A DNA stretch of 64,000 nt, from contig CM022666.1 of the NCBI GenBank assembly GCA_012295275.1, positions 4,746,887 to 4,810,886 of the forward strand. The letters run 5' to 3'. The position numbers were made by a program, and so were the translations under genes. The stretch comes from Chrysomallon squamiferum (taxonomy: Eukaryota > Mollusca > Gastropoda > Neomphalida > Peltospiridae). The notes under the pieces are model-generated. The model was not told the DNA's origin. It worked only from the letters and a program-made list of their open reading frames with translations, and ran no database searches. Positions 1 to 11,507 of the stretch are shown piece after piece. How positions within the stretch are numbered: the first letter of the stretch is position 1; each line of letters begins with the position of its first letter.

Positions 1-61
1 TCCATTTTATAATGTGTATAACATATCTACCATCAGATTAAATAAATTCAATTACAATCAA

Positions 62-1074
62 TTAATGAGACCCTTGAGCCTGATGTCTACTGCAAAGAGA
101 TTTTATCCGAGGCAGAAATTTTGTTAATTTCAGTCTCAAGTCGCCTCGTTTAGTGATATCCAGACGGTTTCTTTTCTTCAGTACTAAGTCATTCACAGCA
201 CTAAATCCACATTCCACTAACTATGACGATGGGAATGGTAACAGTAGTTTTCTTGTCAAACTACTTGTATTTGGATATTTAGCTTGTGTTTCTTCACAGA
301 GCCACATCATTGTTCCTTTATTTTAATCGAGTCATCATTTTGTAATTCTGAAAGTTCTCCTTGATACTCCATGGTTACATCTGACAGATCCACTAGCAAT
401 GGCTGAGTCATCCAAGATGGATAATTAATTTCTTTCAAATCAGAAAATCTGAAGTTGAAATCGCTTACCATTATTTTTAAGTGCTCCACAATAACAAGAC
501 AAGTAGCATCTGTTACCTCACATTTATTCAGCCAATAAAATTGTTCAAATTTTTTGACAGAAATATTTTCTGGGGATAATTCCAGAAGTGATATAAAGCC
601 AATTATCTTGGCCTTTGAATTAACAAGAGTCATATTTGTTCCTTGGAGCTCCTTATTTAAGACACTGAGTTTTTCAAATATATCTGCTAAATAACTGACA
701 AGTTCTTTACCATCAACTGTCAGTAACAGATTCATATAAGGTTTGTCATCCAAGAACTCACTAAGAATATCAAATAAATCCATGAATCTTTTCAGGCAAT
801 TCCCCTTTGATAACCACCTTACATCAGTATGAAGTAATAATCTTACATAGTCCTCATTTTGATCCTTGCAAAATTGTTTGAAAAGACGCTCACATTTGGC
901 ATTAGCTTTTATAGCGTTGATGCATTTTATAACTGCATTCAATGTCTCGTTTAGAACAGGGGAAACCTTTTTGGAAACTAAATTCTGTCTATGAATAACA
1001 CAATGCACTAACAACATTTGGGGATTTTCGTCTTTCAACAATTTTAAAACTCCATTTTTCTTGCCCATCATCAT
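62..1074 (-). pseudogene. hAT transposase remnant (ZBED5-like), frameshifted
   Basis: The minus strand encodes the middle and C-terminal parts of a hAT-superfamily transposase of the domesticated-looking ZBED5/FAM200 type. Visible landmarks are HCVIHRQNL, HTDVRWLSKGNCLKRF, and at the end LVECGFSAVNDL followed by KKRNRLDITKRGDLR, typical of the hAT dimerisation region. The main frame (1074 to 307) stops at TCA/TGA 307-309. Homology continues in another frame from about 320 down to a stop at 62-64, interrupted by a TAG at 221-223 where the family normally has Tyr before LVECGFS. The N-terminal BED zinc finger and the first part of the catalytic core are missing, so it cannot encode an active transposase. 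Family assignment is from recalled motifs. Confidence 0.85.
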
Positions 1075-1196
1075 TGATTACAGGTTGTAATTACAATTTA
1101 AATTTATAATTTTTACCCATATAGGGTAAAATAAAAAAAATGTTGATATTACTATATTTTTTATATTGCCCCCCTATTATTATTCAATTGCCCCCC

Positions 1197-1231
1197 AGTG
1201 AGGCGTAGGCCTTACGTTGGGAATCACTGCC
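1197..1231 (-). mobile_element. Terminal inverted repeat of the hAT element
   Basis: Read on the minus strand the end is CAGTGATTCCCAACG (1215-1229) followed by an arm ending in cctcactgg. This resembles the CAGNGGTTCCCAAC-type termini of hAT elements. It lies only about 140 bases before the transposase fragment, which implies an internal deletion of the N-terminal coding part. The matching end is not visible and probably lies left of the window. Confidence 0.6.
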
Positions 1232-2261
1232 CTAAATCCTTGGAGATGTATTTGTGAAGTGAGATTGGTGTAGTGTCAATGTTTTTTGTTTGTTTGGGGG
1301 TTTTTTTGTGGAACACAATGGTAGCTTGGTGTTGAATATGTTGGGTTTTTTTCTTCTCATCGTTTCTCAAATATTTGTATCGCTTTCGTTTTCGTTTTCA
1401 GTGTCGGTGTCGCGTAGGTTTCGATTTATGATTTTTTGTTCTGCTGTTTCCTCTGAGTCAGAATGTATGTGTGTGGATGTGTTGTCGTTTCTATTTTTCT
1501 TTTGAGTTAGGGCTCCTGTCCCTTGGTCGTTTGGGAACTCTAGTTTCCATTTCTGAGTCGTCAGAGACGCCGCTGTTTGTTTTCGTATACGTGGTTGCCA
1601 TTTTGACTGGTTGTAGTGTAATTGTTTCTGGATAATTCGATTCTAAATATATAGACACGCTATATTAATTTTAAAAAGTCTGAAGTTTTCGTAACTGACT
1701 TTGAGACCAAGATAAAGATGAAAGGTATGTTGGTATTTGAGATTGCGGAAAGAAAAAAGAGAAAAGAACAAACAGTAAAAATAAGAAAATTAATAAAGGT
1801 AATAATAAAACAAATCTATACAAAAAATACAAATAATAGAATCTAAAAATAAAATCAATAAAGTAAATGATACTGTATCTTTTGTTTTCGAATTCCGCTC
1901 AGCAAAGCACAATCCTTGGGTGAACAGTCGTCACAGCTTCTCTTCCAAGCTCACAACGAGTCGGTTAGAAAACGTGTGTCGCAGGGAAATAGTTCTGAGA
2001 CGTTTTATATAGCTGGCCGTGTAATAATTGTCACGGAATTCAGATTGCGTGCCGTCGTAGACGTGCTTTACAACAGCTTGCTCTGATTAGCAGTTCAGAT
2101 CAGTTCAGATTGCGTAACCAAATTTGTTACTTCAATCAGAGATCAGTTCCTTTTATTTTTAAGCTATGGAATTGAAATTACGTAACATTAATTATTACTA
2201 CAATCATATCCGCTCATTTTTCAACTCCATGGTGTTGTTAATTGGATTTAAAAAAGAAAAA
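1232..2261. other. Intergenic, no gene recognised
   Basis: AT-rich sequence with short T-rich and A-rich runs. The open frame at 1290-1505 is a low-complexity Phe/Ser/Val translation of T-rich DNA, with no splice or promoter signals. Around 2050 the phrase gtcgtagacgtgcttta resembles the leader of TNF exon 0 in loci B and D, so a decayed promoter copy is possible. Confidence 0.5.
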
Positions 2262-2640
2262 AAGAAAAGAAGAGAGAGCAGAGCGAAGTAAGGGCGTCGG
2301 AAGCGAGAGCGAAGGAAAAGGTCAAGACGAGAATTCTGCCAGTCGGGGAAACCAATGTTTTCGAATGACATTGTCTTTACGGACGAGTATGGTAAGCAAT
2401 TGTCTGTTCTTATTTTGATAGGGTGTAATATGCAATTATAAAAAAGGCTGCATTTTGGTAATTGCAGAAAAAATAAGAAGAGAAAGCAGAGTGAAGTGAG
2501 GGCATCGGAAGCGAGAGCGAAGGAAAAGGTGAAGACGAGAATTCCGTGAGGCGGGGAAACCAGTGTTTTTTAATGACATTGTATGACGAGTAAGCAATCG
2601 TCTGTTCTTATTTTGATAGGGTGTAATGTGCAGTTAACAT
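2262..2640. repeat. Two-copy direct repeat, period about 200 bp
   Basis: Copy one (2262-2440) and copy two (2468-2640) share purine-rich text: agcaga-g-gaag, tcggaagcgagagcgaagga, aagacgagaattc, ggggaaacca, and cttattttgatagggtgtaat. The copies are offset by about 198-208 bases and differ by substitutions and a short deletion in copy two. No coding frame is shared. Function unknown. Confidence 0.8.
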
Positions 2641-3120
2641 GTGTCAGTAATATTTATTATACCTAAAATTTTAATGTTTTAATCTGACCTGTTATTTTGT
2701 CTTGGTTCCCCATATGCCCTTTATCGTATCATTAATCAAAATTACGTAAACGTATGTTTTATGATTGTTTACTGTACTATTATCAAGTCACCTGTATATC
2801 ATATTTAAATAATAAACTGGTGTTGTGTTTATTTCTCTAGTGGATAGATAGACTTATTGATTTATATAGATTGCTGTCAATTTCGCGTTTATATTCCTTG
2901 TTAGGTGGCCATTAAAGCACTTTGTTACCCTAGACTGAGCCATAATAAAACATACATGTTTTAAGCTGCGAGCACCGTTCCAGGAATAATGGGTGAGTAC
3001 AGATTATGAGAAAGGTAACGTAGCCAAGCAATAGTTACCTGGATAATCGATGGGAAAACCCAGATTCCAGGTTGCGGTACGATGGTTTCAGAGAATGCTG
3101 GCGATGGTTTCAAAGGTCGC
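2641..3120. other. Upstream region of TNF locus A
   Basis: No gene seen. The last 60 bases, including ttcaaaggtcgctgg just before the TATA box, align with the promoter-proximal region of loci B and D. Confidence 0.4.
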
Positions 3121-3123
3121 TGG

Positions 3124-3171
3124 TATAAATATTCACGACGCCAGTATGATGTCAGAGACAAACTGATTTAG
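3124..3171 (+). promoter_or_regulatory. TATA box and non-coding exon 0 of TNF locus A
   Basis: TATAAAT at 3124-3130 is followed about 40 bases later by a splice donor (gattta-g|gtaatt, exon end 3171). The same TATA-leader-donor order occurs upstream of loci B, C, D and F. The transcription start is inferred at about 3152. The matching acceptor is tttacag at 4224 just before the ATG of exon 1. The exon has no ATG and is a 5' leader. Confidence 0.65.
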
Positions 3172-4224
3172 GTAATTAGGTAAATGTTTTACTTATTTCA
3201 TAGGTTATATATATTTGTATAAAATTATAATTTCACTTATTTCATAGGAATGTTATTCATGTGTGTATATCTGTATTTTGTGTTTTTATCTTGTTTTACA
3301 GACTACTAAAGGAATTTATAAAACATCAAAATGGTACCAATTCCATAGGTTATATATATTTATATAAAATTATAATTTTTATAATTTCACTATGCTGTTT
3401 GAGATTTTTGCACGCCCTAATTTCATTTGTATAATATTATATTATGTGATATCACACCAACTTGAAAAAAACTTAAATATCCAAATAATGAGGAAGGGCA
3501 GCTTGTACATGCATTGGCAGATAAGTTTAACGAGAGCCACAGAAAATACAGCACTCATTTATTTGGCTGAAGTCTCGAAAATCTGCAAAATACACGTGCA
3601 AGTCGTGCCACTGACAGCTTAATGTAACAGTTCTGTTGTTATAAAGCAGGAAAACTGTTATCAGATTCAGGTTGCGATCTATAAACAATAACGTTGACGA
3701 CAGTTTGAATTTCTGCTACTGAGAGGAAACCAGCCCTGGACGTGATCTTTCGAAGACGATACAATATCAGCAAACAGAGCGGATATGTAGAATGAGGACC
3801 TAGCATGCTTTGACAGATTTTTTCTCCCTTTGCACTAAACCAACTAGCCAAGGTTTTAGGAACGGTTTACATTACCCTAAGTTTTGTTGTTCGTTTTTGA
3901 ATGTTTCAAAATAAAAACATATTTCAGTGATTTAATAAAATCATCAAAATCTACCGAGCGCAAACTGTTTTCTACCTTCTTGGAAAAATAAGATGATTTG
4001 GCGGTATCATCGCCATGGTTAATCACCTGATCAAAATACTGCCACTTGATTGGATATTTACTGTTTTAAATTTGTATGTATGTACATGTACATATTACCT
4101 TTTTGCTGAAATAATGTTATATATAAGTGTGTGTATATTGTGTGCGGGTGCGTGTGTGTGTATTTAGCTTGGTATTATTTATTACTGATCACATTTTTTC
4201 TTTTCTTTTGTTCATGTTTTACAG
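3172..4224 (+). other. Intron 1 of TNF locus A
   Basis: AT-rich intron with a GT donor at 3172 and an AG acceptor at 4223-4224. Positions 3639-3860 hold a block whose minus strand is open for 70 codons and which recurs in intron 1 of locus D (about 40510-40740), partly deleted in B. The plus strand of that block is broken by stops. No other gene seen. Confidence 0.5.
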
Positions 4225-4259
4225 AGTACTTCTGAAGGAAATAAAAGTTGTTACATAAA

Positions 4260-5103
4260 ATGGTACCAGTTCGTCCAGTCCTTGTCATTTCTCTTATGGT
4301 ACTAAACTTGATACTCATCAGTTTCATTGTATCTGTAACATTAAAAGAATTTCTGAACAGAGAAACCAACTTGTTGTTTGACAAGGAACTGTGTGTGAAA
4401 ATCTCGTGCAAACCAGGAGAAAACTGTTGTGATGACAAATCTACGAACAGAACCAGGAACAGTACCACGTATTGCTGTTACAGAGATGGAGAAAAAGTGA
4501 TCAGTGAAATTATGAAAAAGGTAAATTCTGTATTCAACTCCAATGACTTATATTCCATAAATGCATTAACTGAAAAAAATAATGTTTTCTGTAGATATGA
4601 AATTAAGAAAGAGGTCAATTCTCTATAAAAATATTAAAAAGTTAAATTCATTATAAATGAAATAAAATATTTGAAAAAAACATAAAAAAGTGAAAAAAAA
4701 TACCTTTAAAAATATTTGAATTATGAAAAGGAGAAATTAATAGTGTTGAAAAATATTTATAAATTTAAAACTGATTATTGTGGATTAATTTCAAATTGGT
4801 TATTAACATTCTTTTTAGAAACTGAGTGAAAGTCATACAAAAGCTGAGAAAAGTGGTAAGTTAATACAGACATATACACAGACAGACATACGTGAAAAGA
4901 CAAAGTCGCAGAAACACAGACACACACAAGAAAAGTCATAAACACATACATACACAGACAGACAAACACACAGAAAAAGACCCACACACAAACAGAAACA
5001 CTCAGGCGCACATATTTAAATATCCACAATTTTATAATTATGTATTTGTATGTACGTGCATATTTGTGTACAGTCTATATATGTAAACATGTATAAGTGT
5101 ATA

Positions 5104-5159
<56 letters not shown>

Positions 5160-6221
5160 TTAGATCCAAAACTAAAGCAGATCAGAGACATCGCTGATTT
5201 TTTGAATTTAGATAATAAAAACAATGTGTACGAATCTGTGTATGTATGAATCTATGTATTTATACAGGTATCTGTAGTCTACATATGTCTGTATATATAT
5301 ATATATATATATATATTTCAGAACAAAAACTTAAACAGATCAGAGAGGTCGCTAATCGTCTGAATAATGAACACAATGTGAAGACATCAGCTCATCTACA
5401 AATGGATGTGACTGCAATATATGACAGAAGTAAGAAAACAAATAGTAGTAGCAGTGGTAGCAGTAGTAGTAGTAGTAGTAGTAGAAGTAGAGTAGTAATA
5501 GTAGTAGCAGAGTAATTGTACTCTGTTAAAAGAGGTGATTTGGTAATAAATCTGGTAGTAGTAAAATAGAAGTAATAGTAGTAGTTGATCTGGTAAAAGT
5601 AGTTGTAGTAGTAATCAGATAGTTATTAGTAGTGGTTAGAAAAGAATAGAAGAAATTGTGATAACATTAGTATTAGCACATTAGTAGTAAAAATATCAAT
5701 GATTGTACTAAAGTAGTCAATAGCAGGAGTTTGTAGTAGTTGTAGTTAATATTACTAATATATTTCTATAAATATTGACAATTTAAAATAAAAATATTGT
5801 TTAAAAATAATTTATTCTTACAGACGTTTCAGACACACCGAAGCCTCTCGTCAAATGGACGTCGTCTGGTAAAAGGTCGTTTGTGAAAGGAGGTGTGGCT
5901 GTTGTCGCTGACGGGATTCAAGTCAAAGAAGCTGCTTACTACTTCATATACAGCAACGTTTTATTCCATGCCAACCAGATCAAAGAGCTTGAATACGCTA
6001 GGCTGTGTCACTCAGTTGAAATATATCCAAATTATGAAGTCCTCTACAGAAATCCTCAAACAACATGCAAAGTACGAAGACACCAGGAAGGTTTTGCTAC
6101 TTCCTACATTGGAGCTGTTTACTACCTGAATGCCAATGACACTGTAGTGGTGAGAACATCACTTCTTAACAGAATTTTGAGAGATCCTGAGACAACCTAC
6201 TTTGGCCTGTATATGCTTTGA
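4260..6221 (+). CDS. TNF superfamily ligand, locus A (4 coding exons)
   Basis: Predicted type II membrane TNF-family cytokine of 264 residues; such ligands trimerise outside the cell and bind TNF receptors. Exons: 4260-4520, 4819-4855, 5322-5429, 5833-6221, with GT/AG borders and phases 0, 1 and 2. The N-terminus MVPVRPV leads into a membrane helix (about residues 8-28). A stalk follows with C-x4-C-x5-CC-x14-CC and sequons NRT and NST, then an amphipathic stretch EQKLKQIREVANRLNN. The TNF fold begins near SAHLQM. Its marks are AAYYFIYSNVLF (strand with the YxFIYS motif), SYIGAVYYL, NANDTVVVRTS and the terminal TTYFGLYML, equivalent to the family TFFGLxxL end. The start is the first ATG after the acceptor and is conserved in the paralogues. 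A TTG 12 bases upstream is in frame but not used. No cleavage site is obvious. Confidence 0.88.
5101..5158. repeat. (TG)n microsatellite in the TNF A intron
   Basis: About 25 GT units immediately before the acceptor of the degenerate exon 3. Equivalent TG tracts lie at the same place in loci B, D and F. Confidence 0.9.
5164..5237 (+). pseudogene. Degenerate exon 3 (copy of exon 4) in locus A
   Basis: After acceptor tttttag the segment reads DPKLKQIRDIADFLN-type sequence, clearly related to EQKLKQIREVANRLNN of exon 4. It has no donor of the phase needed to join exon 4. Read-through reaches TGA soon after. Exon 2 joins exon 4 directly in phase, so this segment is best seen as a duplicated and now unused exon. 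Confidence 0.6.
5434..5832 (+). repeat. (AGT)n-rich last intron of locus A
   Basis: Directly after the exon 4 donor lies a run of agt/tag triplets, conserved in position in all TNF copies. If the intron were retained, the frame would give a poly-serine tail. The rest is AT-rich and ends in a short polypyrimidine tract and tttcag. Confidence 0.75.
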
Positions 6222-6387
6222 AATTGTTAAGAGAGGTCTGAGTTGTAATTGGTAATATATAATTTCTGTATTCTGACAGAAAGACAGAGCTCGTGGATTT
6301 CTATATATCAAACAAACCTTTTATCGTAACATTATCTTGAAACGTTTATACTAGACATACACTGATCTATCTTTATAGCCTGCAATG

Positions 6388-6388
<1 letters not shown>

Positions 6389-6443
<55 letters not shown>

Positions 6444-6532
6444 ATTATTAATATTAATATTATATTATTATTATTATTATTAATATTATTATTATTAATT
6501 ATTATTATTATTATTAATTATTATTATCATTA

Positions 6533-6563
<31 letters not shown>

Positions 6564-6792
6564 AGTATTATTATTAATTATTAGTATTATTATTAATTAT
6601 TATTAATTATTTATTATTATTAATTATTATTATTATTATTAATTATTATTATTATTAATTATTATTATTAATTATTATTATTATTATTAATTATTATTAT
6701 TAATTATTATTATTAATTATTATTATTATTATTAATTATTATTATTAATTATTATTATTATTATTAATTATTATTAATTATTATTATCATTA

Positions 6793-6850
<58 letters not shown>

Positions 6851-6971
6851 AGTATTATTATTAATTATTATTATTATTATTAATTATTATTATTATTAAT
6901 TATTATTTATTATTTATTATTATTAATTATTATTATTATTATTAATTATTATTATTATTAATTATTATTAG
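6389..6971. repeat. Long (ATT)n trinucleotide array
   Basis: About 580 bases of nearly pure ATT/TTA units with interspersed AATT and AGT variants, downstream of the locus A stop codon. It is the longest trinucleotide array in the window. Other loci have only short ATT runs here (e.g. 15890, 44040). Confidence 0.97.
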
Positions 6972-7463
6972 AACTTGTGGTTGTTTCTGATTTGTGATTT
7001 TGGTATATCTAACATGTTTAATTTATTTTTATAATTCTTTCATTAATAATTAATTATGCCACTGGAATATGATTGAGAATGATTATATAATTGTTGTCAA
7101 TGCGTGTGTTTTGAATAGCATTATATTAACAATGAGGCTGAGACTGTCACATTCAGTCTCTGCTAATGTACTAATAGACAGATCCAGAAAATGTTTGTTA
7201 TTTTCTCCATCAGCTTATACTTAAACTCATACTACTGTTTTTAATTATTGGATATAATTGTTGTTACTACTATTACTTTATTACTTTATTTATTACCATT
7301 TTCACACACACACACATACATTTGTTTTTTTTATTTAAAACGTTTTTGACACTAATAGAATTGTTTAGACAGTTGCCAGTATTTAAATAACAACATATTA
7401 ACACGATGTCGTTTGCTTGTTACCTTGAAGATTTACGAGAAGTAATGAATATTAATTTTCTTC
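6972..7463. other. 3' flank of locus A, no gene seen
   Basis: Contains the block ttcattaataattaattat-gcc-actggaatatgat, which recurs after loci B and D and, inverted, after G. It is therefore part of the duplicated unit. No open frame of interest. Confidence 0.4.
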
Positions 7464-7552
7464 GGGGACTGGGCTTTCCACCTAAGCTATAAATAGTTGT
7501 CAGGTCAGTGGTTTGAAGTTGTCAACCGAATTATTAATAGACGGATTTAGAA
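7464..7552 (+). promoter_or_regulatory. Post-TNF TATA module, copy 1
   Basis: gggactgggctttccacc is followed by CTATAAATAG (7487-7496), then about 55 bases of conserved leader ending gatttagaaa|gtatga, a plausible donor. Near-identical modules follow loci B, C and D. The box TGGGCTTTCC is one mismatch from an NF-kB-type site, which is a guess. Transcription is not proven. Confidence 0.5.
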
Positions 7553-7665
7553 AGTATGAAGGAATTATTATTGTTATAAATAAATAAATATATTGTTGTT
7601 ACAGTCGTTGAAAATGAATAAGAACACCGATACCTTTATTACTATTATTATTATTATTATTTTAG

Positions 7666-7739
7666 GTCGGTTCATTAAGAAAGGAGTTACTAGGTCACGA
7701 ACGCCATTTGCAACACAATTACCCATTCATAAGTTTATT
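7666..7739 (+). pseudogene. Small conserved terminal exon, copy 1 (frameshifted)
   Basis: After acceptor tattttag the frame reads RFIKKGVTRSRTPFATQ. A one-base loss relative to the other three copies changes ..QCTHS-stop into LPIHK and reads on into the TG repeat. This copy is therefore broken at its end. See the intact copies at 16418, 28608 and 44769. Confidence 0.5.
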
Positions 7740-7745
7740 TTAAAA

Positions 7746-7796
<51 letters not shown>
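7746..7796. repeat. (TG)n microsatellite
   Basis: Uninterrupted GT dinucleotides directly after the small terminal exon. The Cys/Val frame across it is not a gene. Confidence 0.95.
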
Positions 7797-7798
<2 letters not shown>

Positions 7799-8285
7799 CT
7801 AATAGTATGTGTCATTTGTATTGTTTGTTTTTTTGTTTATTATTGTTTTTTGTTGTTGTTTTTTATTATTGTTTTTTTTAGTTTTTTTCCACCTGAACTC
7901 TGAATGACAACAACAATGTTAATATTAATAATAACAAGAACTACAACAGTAACAACCAGCAATAAATGCACATAGTTTATTTGTGAACATTGTGCAATAT
8001 TATTATCTTCTAAAGTGCAGCTGTCTCTAACACGTAATATAAAAATCATTTCGTTAACGAAAAGAAAGTAAAAGACAATATATATTTCTGAGAGATATGT
8101 CATTATTTTACTATAGTCTTATTTTAATTGTTTGGAAAAGTATTCTGTTGTTTGTGTAGTTTATGCTGCGCGGTTTTGTGTATGTGTGTTTTTGTGTGTG
8201 TGTGGTTTTATTTATTATTTTACTTTTATTTTTTGAAATAATGTTATTTATGTGTGTGTCTTTATCTTGGTATTAATAACATTTT

Positions 8286-8613
8286 TAATCATGTATGACA
8301 CAGACTGTATCTAAAGGAAAATGAAATACTAAACTTGATACTCATCAGTTTTTCAAATATATTAAATGCAACAACAACAACAAAAATAGGTAAATTCTAT
8401 ATAAAAATATTAAAAAATTAAGTTCATTACAAACGAAATTAAGAAAAAAAGATCCATATACGTTTAATAATATTTAAATTATGAAAAGAAGAAATTCATA
8501 GTGCTGAAACATATTTGTACATTTAAAACTGATTATTATGGACGAAGTTCAAAGTGGTTATTAACATTCTTTTTAGAAACTGAGTGAAAGTCACACAAAA
8601 GCTGGGAAAAGTG
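8286..8613 (+). pseudogene. Decayed TNF exons 1 and 2
   Basis: tgtatctaaaggaaaatgaaa and tactaaacttgatactcatcagttt (about 8305-8355) are the leader and membrane-helix part of exon 1 with most of the exon lost. Then 8577-8613 is a complete exon 2 (KLSESHTKAGKS) with intact acceptor ttttag and donor gtaag. No downstream exons follow, so this is an exon relic, paralogous to 37940-38277. Confidence 0.75.
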
Positions 8614-9435
8614 GTAAGTTAACAGACACATACAACGATGTAATTGGTTCCAAATTTCCGACCGTTAAGTGAGGTATCGGGAGACTAATTTACATAGATA
8701 GAATTAAGGTTAAAAACAGTGGTTACGTTCTCGCTGATGAGATTTCACATAAAACATTTTTTTTTTTTTTTTAAATAAGGAGAAATAAATATTTTAACAG
8801 ATCATAGATATTAAATAAACAGTAAATCATTTACAAATCACTTTATACAAAAAGATTAAGAAATAATTATACACCACTCACTGTGGGTTTTGTGTTCATT
8901 TAAGGTATCGTGTTTTCTTTCTAAAGTTATTGTCTTCCGTTTCGTTTTATCATCAGCATATCTATTCGTTTTCACATATTGAAAAGTAAATTACAAAAGT
9001 GTTAAGTTTAAATGGAAGCAGAAGAGAAGAGAGAATCTGAACACCACATGCACGTGTGACGTCTGCGTGTCAACTGATCAACACAGCTGAGGGAAGCTTT
9101 AGCGAGTGACTGAATGAAAAACGGACTTTAACACATGCATTGTACCCGTTTGTACCATTTATTTCGAGGAATTAACTACTACATTTTTATTTATATAATT
9201 TGTAATAAATTGAAAAGATCGTTAAACCGGGATATTTAATTTATTTATTTCACTTGACTTTTTATCACTTTTTATTCATTTTACGGTATATTACTTTATT
9301 TATTTATTTATTTATTTAACTAAACAGTTAATATTCCATAATTCTTTGTGTTTTAAACTGAATTTTGATTTTTCTTTCATTTTCGTTTTGTAAAATAAAA
9401 GATGTTGCCTAACTTATGAACCCAAGTAGCTATAC

Positions 9436-9479
<44 letters not shown>

Positions 9480-9763
9480 TCGGTCTTTGTTTTCATTTGC
9501 AACAACAGTAACAACAACAAGAACAACACATTTATTTAATAATAATAATGTATTCAAACTTTGTGACTCTATCTATTAGTAATTCGTTGACGTAACATCT
9601 ATTTATAGTCCAGTTCGCGAATAAAATGAGTATTTATTACACATCTGAAATCTTCAAGGGAGGAAAAAACAAGCCAACAACATAGTGTTAATATGCTGTT
9701 ATTAAAAATACTGGCAACTATGCAAAGAATCCTATTACAGTGTCAAAAATATTTTAAATAATA

Positions 9764-9800
<37 letters not shown>

Positions 9801-9991
9801 CAAATTTAATTGAAGAAAATGTTTAATCTCTATTTATATGCATCATAATAACTAAATAGCAACAACAAGAACAACAACAATAATAAATAAACGAATAAAT
9901 AAATAAATAAATAAATAGTAATAATAATAATGATATTAATTAATTAAGTAAGTAATTAATAACGGTTATAATAACGGTTATTATAATGGTT
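8614..9991. other. Low-complexity spacer, no gene seen
   Basis: A/T-rich with TTTA repeats, a poly(A) tract (about 9440-9475), a short TG tract (about 9770-9798) and AAT/AAC runs. The segment gaagcagaagagaagagaga through cacgtgtgacgtctgc (about 9012-9065) recurs at 38350-38407, showing that the spacer was duplicated with the TNF unit. Confidence 0.5.
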
Positions 9992-10255
9992 TTAAGCGTA
10001 AGGTAGTGAATCTAAGCTGCTCAACTTCAACAGGATAGAGGTGAGATAATAATAAACATTTTTATTCAGTTGAACAAATTTTATATATGTATAAAATGTA
10101 TGTAATGTATATGTTTGTGTATATACAGTGTCACTGACTTTCAGGTAGTCAACATCTCCAATGTAGAAAGCAACAAAAAGTTATCGGTGACTTCGTACTA
10201 AAGAATAATAAGCTAAAATGATCTGTGAGTATTCAAAGCCTGAAACACATAAAAA
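9992..10255 (-). pseudogene. Minus-strand TNF-like relic upstream of locus B
   Basis: The minus strand reads GFEYSQIILAYYSLVR, then a TAA where the other copies have codons, then FVAFYIGDVDYLKVSDT, and further on LLKLSSLDSLPYA-stop. The YIG-x-VDYLK-x-SDT stretch matches YIGAVYYLKANDT of the TNF last exon, so this is a divergent TNF-domain fragment. It is inactivated by the stop. Sister copies are at 39404-39673 and 58555-58800, each upstream of a TNF promoter and in opposite orientation. Confidence 0.6.
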
Positions 10256-10436
10256 AAAAAAATCACTTCACTGGTAATATCTATTAAACAAAAGTATGAA
10301 CACATGCATAATGTAATAAAAATATATACACCCTTTATTCTGCACTAGAACACAACAAACACAAGACACTTTTAAAACTGTATTAACTATAGCAGTTAAG
10401 AATAATATAGATGGATAATGTTAATGTTCTTTGATT

Positions 10437-10637
10437 CTAATGTTGATGGTTTAGTCTGATGTTCCACTCGATATGACGAAGAAATTCTGCGGCAGCATAC
10501 CCGAACCCCTCATAACAGATTTTGATACCACCCTTATTGCTATGAATAACTTCCATATTAAACATACTTCTGATACTAGAGCAAACTGGAGAATATATAG
10601 TGAAACACATTTTAACATCGAACATTTTATAAATCAT
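10437..10637 (-). CDS. Uncharacterised 66-codon frame, minus strand
   Basis: Open frame with ATG at 10637 and the ending IEWNIRLNHQH-stop. It contains KMCFTIYSPVCSS and GGIKICYEGFGYAAAEFLRH. A second copy at about 22797-22997 is highly similar but has lost one base near GYAAAEFL, shifting its frame. I recognise no family. It could be a fragment of a secreted or membrane protein, or simply conserved non-coding DNA that happens to be open. No splice signals were settled. Confidence 0.25.
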   Translation of the reverse strand: MIYKMFDVKMCFTIYSPVCSSIRSMFNMEVIHSNKGGIKICYEGFGYAAAEFLRHIEWNIRLNHQH

Positions 10638-10664
10638 TTACAATAGGAAGCTCTTAGTTTAAAT

Positions 10665-10870
10665 CTATCCTAATCAGTAAGCGGGACCCAAGCATCACCC
10701 TTGCACAATATGAAGACTCTTTCTTTAATCCTGCCTAATTAATAAGTGTAACAAGTCACCACCCCTGCACAGTATGAAACCTCTTTCTTTAATCTAGCTT
10801 AATTGACCTAATCAGTAAGCTTAACAATCACCCCATGTAGACTATGATGCCACATTCAATAAATTCTATA
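10665..10870. repeat. Three-copy tandem repeat, about 70 bp
   Basis: Three imperfect units carrying aat-agt/cagtaag, caccccTGcaca-tatga and ctctttctttaatc-gc-taatt. The same array recurs at about 23030-23225 with the same number of units, so it predates the duplication of the segment. Confidence 0.7.
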
Positions 10871-10914
10871 AATCCATACATTTTGTTATATACATTTTTT
10901 TTACTTTTTTTCCA

Positions 10915-11040
10915 GCCACTGAATCAACAGTCATGATACAAGTAACGTTTACAAGTGAAAGATTCTTCTGTCACAGGCAGATATTTCTGAGACTTTTCAT
11001 ATTCCTGGCCCTGTAGTAATAAATGGATAGCTACAGATAT
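10915..11040 (+). pseudogene. Conserved segment ending ..IPGPVVING-stop, copy i
   Basis: After acceptor tttttccag lies a segment present three times (also 11508-11885 and 23275-23635). In the frame giving DISETFHIPGPVVING the copy ends at TAG and has a TGA upstream. In another frame it gives RQIFLRLFIFLAL-stop. Which frame, if any, is coding is unresolved. Homology continues past the stop (CDTQN..FPF). Confidence 0.3.
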
Positions 11041-11507
11041 TTATCCAGATTATGTATAAATGTCCACCATGTGACACGCAGAACATATCGTTTCCCTTTT
11101 CTTTTCTTTTTTTAAATTATTTATTTACTTATTTATGGTTTGTTTGTTTGTTTATTTTTATTTTTATATTACTCTTATCTTTATTTATTTTATTTTATCT
11201 TACATTAATTTTATTGTTTTAATTAATTAATTTATATTTATGTATCTTATTGTATTTATTTATTTTACTTTACTTTTATCATTTGTTATTTTTATTTTAT
11301 TTTTATCATATTTTTATTTTATTTTTTTGATTTTTAAAATTTAATTCAGCATATTTTACTTTATTTATTTATTTTAATTTACTTTTTACAATTTTGTGTT
11401 CTTATTTGTTTTATTTCAAATAATTATTTTCATTTATTTCTGTTTTTATTTAATTTTACTTTATTTCGCTCATTTATTTATTTATTTATTTATTTATTTA
11501 CTTATTC
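11041..11507. other. TTTA/TTTTA-rich spacer
   Basis: Almost pure T/A sequence separating two copies of the conserved segment. Frames here translate to Phe/Leu/Ile runs and are not genes. Confidence 0.7.

Noticed and set aside
2961-3161. 66-codon minus-strand frame over the locus A promoter
   Set aside because: Covers the TATA box and leader conserved on the plus strand; not open in loci B or D.
4175-4468. Minus-strand frames opposite TNF exon 1 (also 13671, 24757, 41946, 54932, 60754)
   Set aside because: Shadow of the conserved plus-strand exon; the plus strand has membrane helix, cysteines and splice phases.
4260-4520. Cysteine-rich stalk as a toxin-like peptide
   Set aside because: It is in one frame with the membrane anchor and spliced in phase to a TNF domain; nothing indicates a separate secreted peptide.
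4775-5086. Frames in the intron between exon 2 and exon 4 of locus A (also 14136, 25251, 42612, 55428)
   Set aside because: They translate acaca/cacac-rich intron sequence; the neighbouring exons have clear borders that exclude it.
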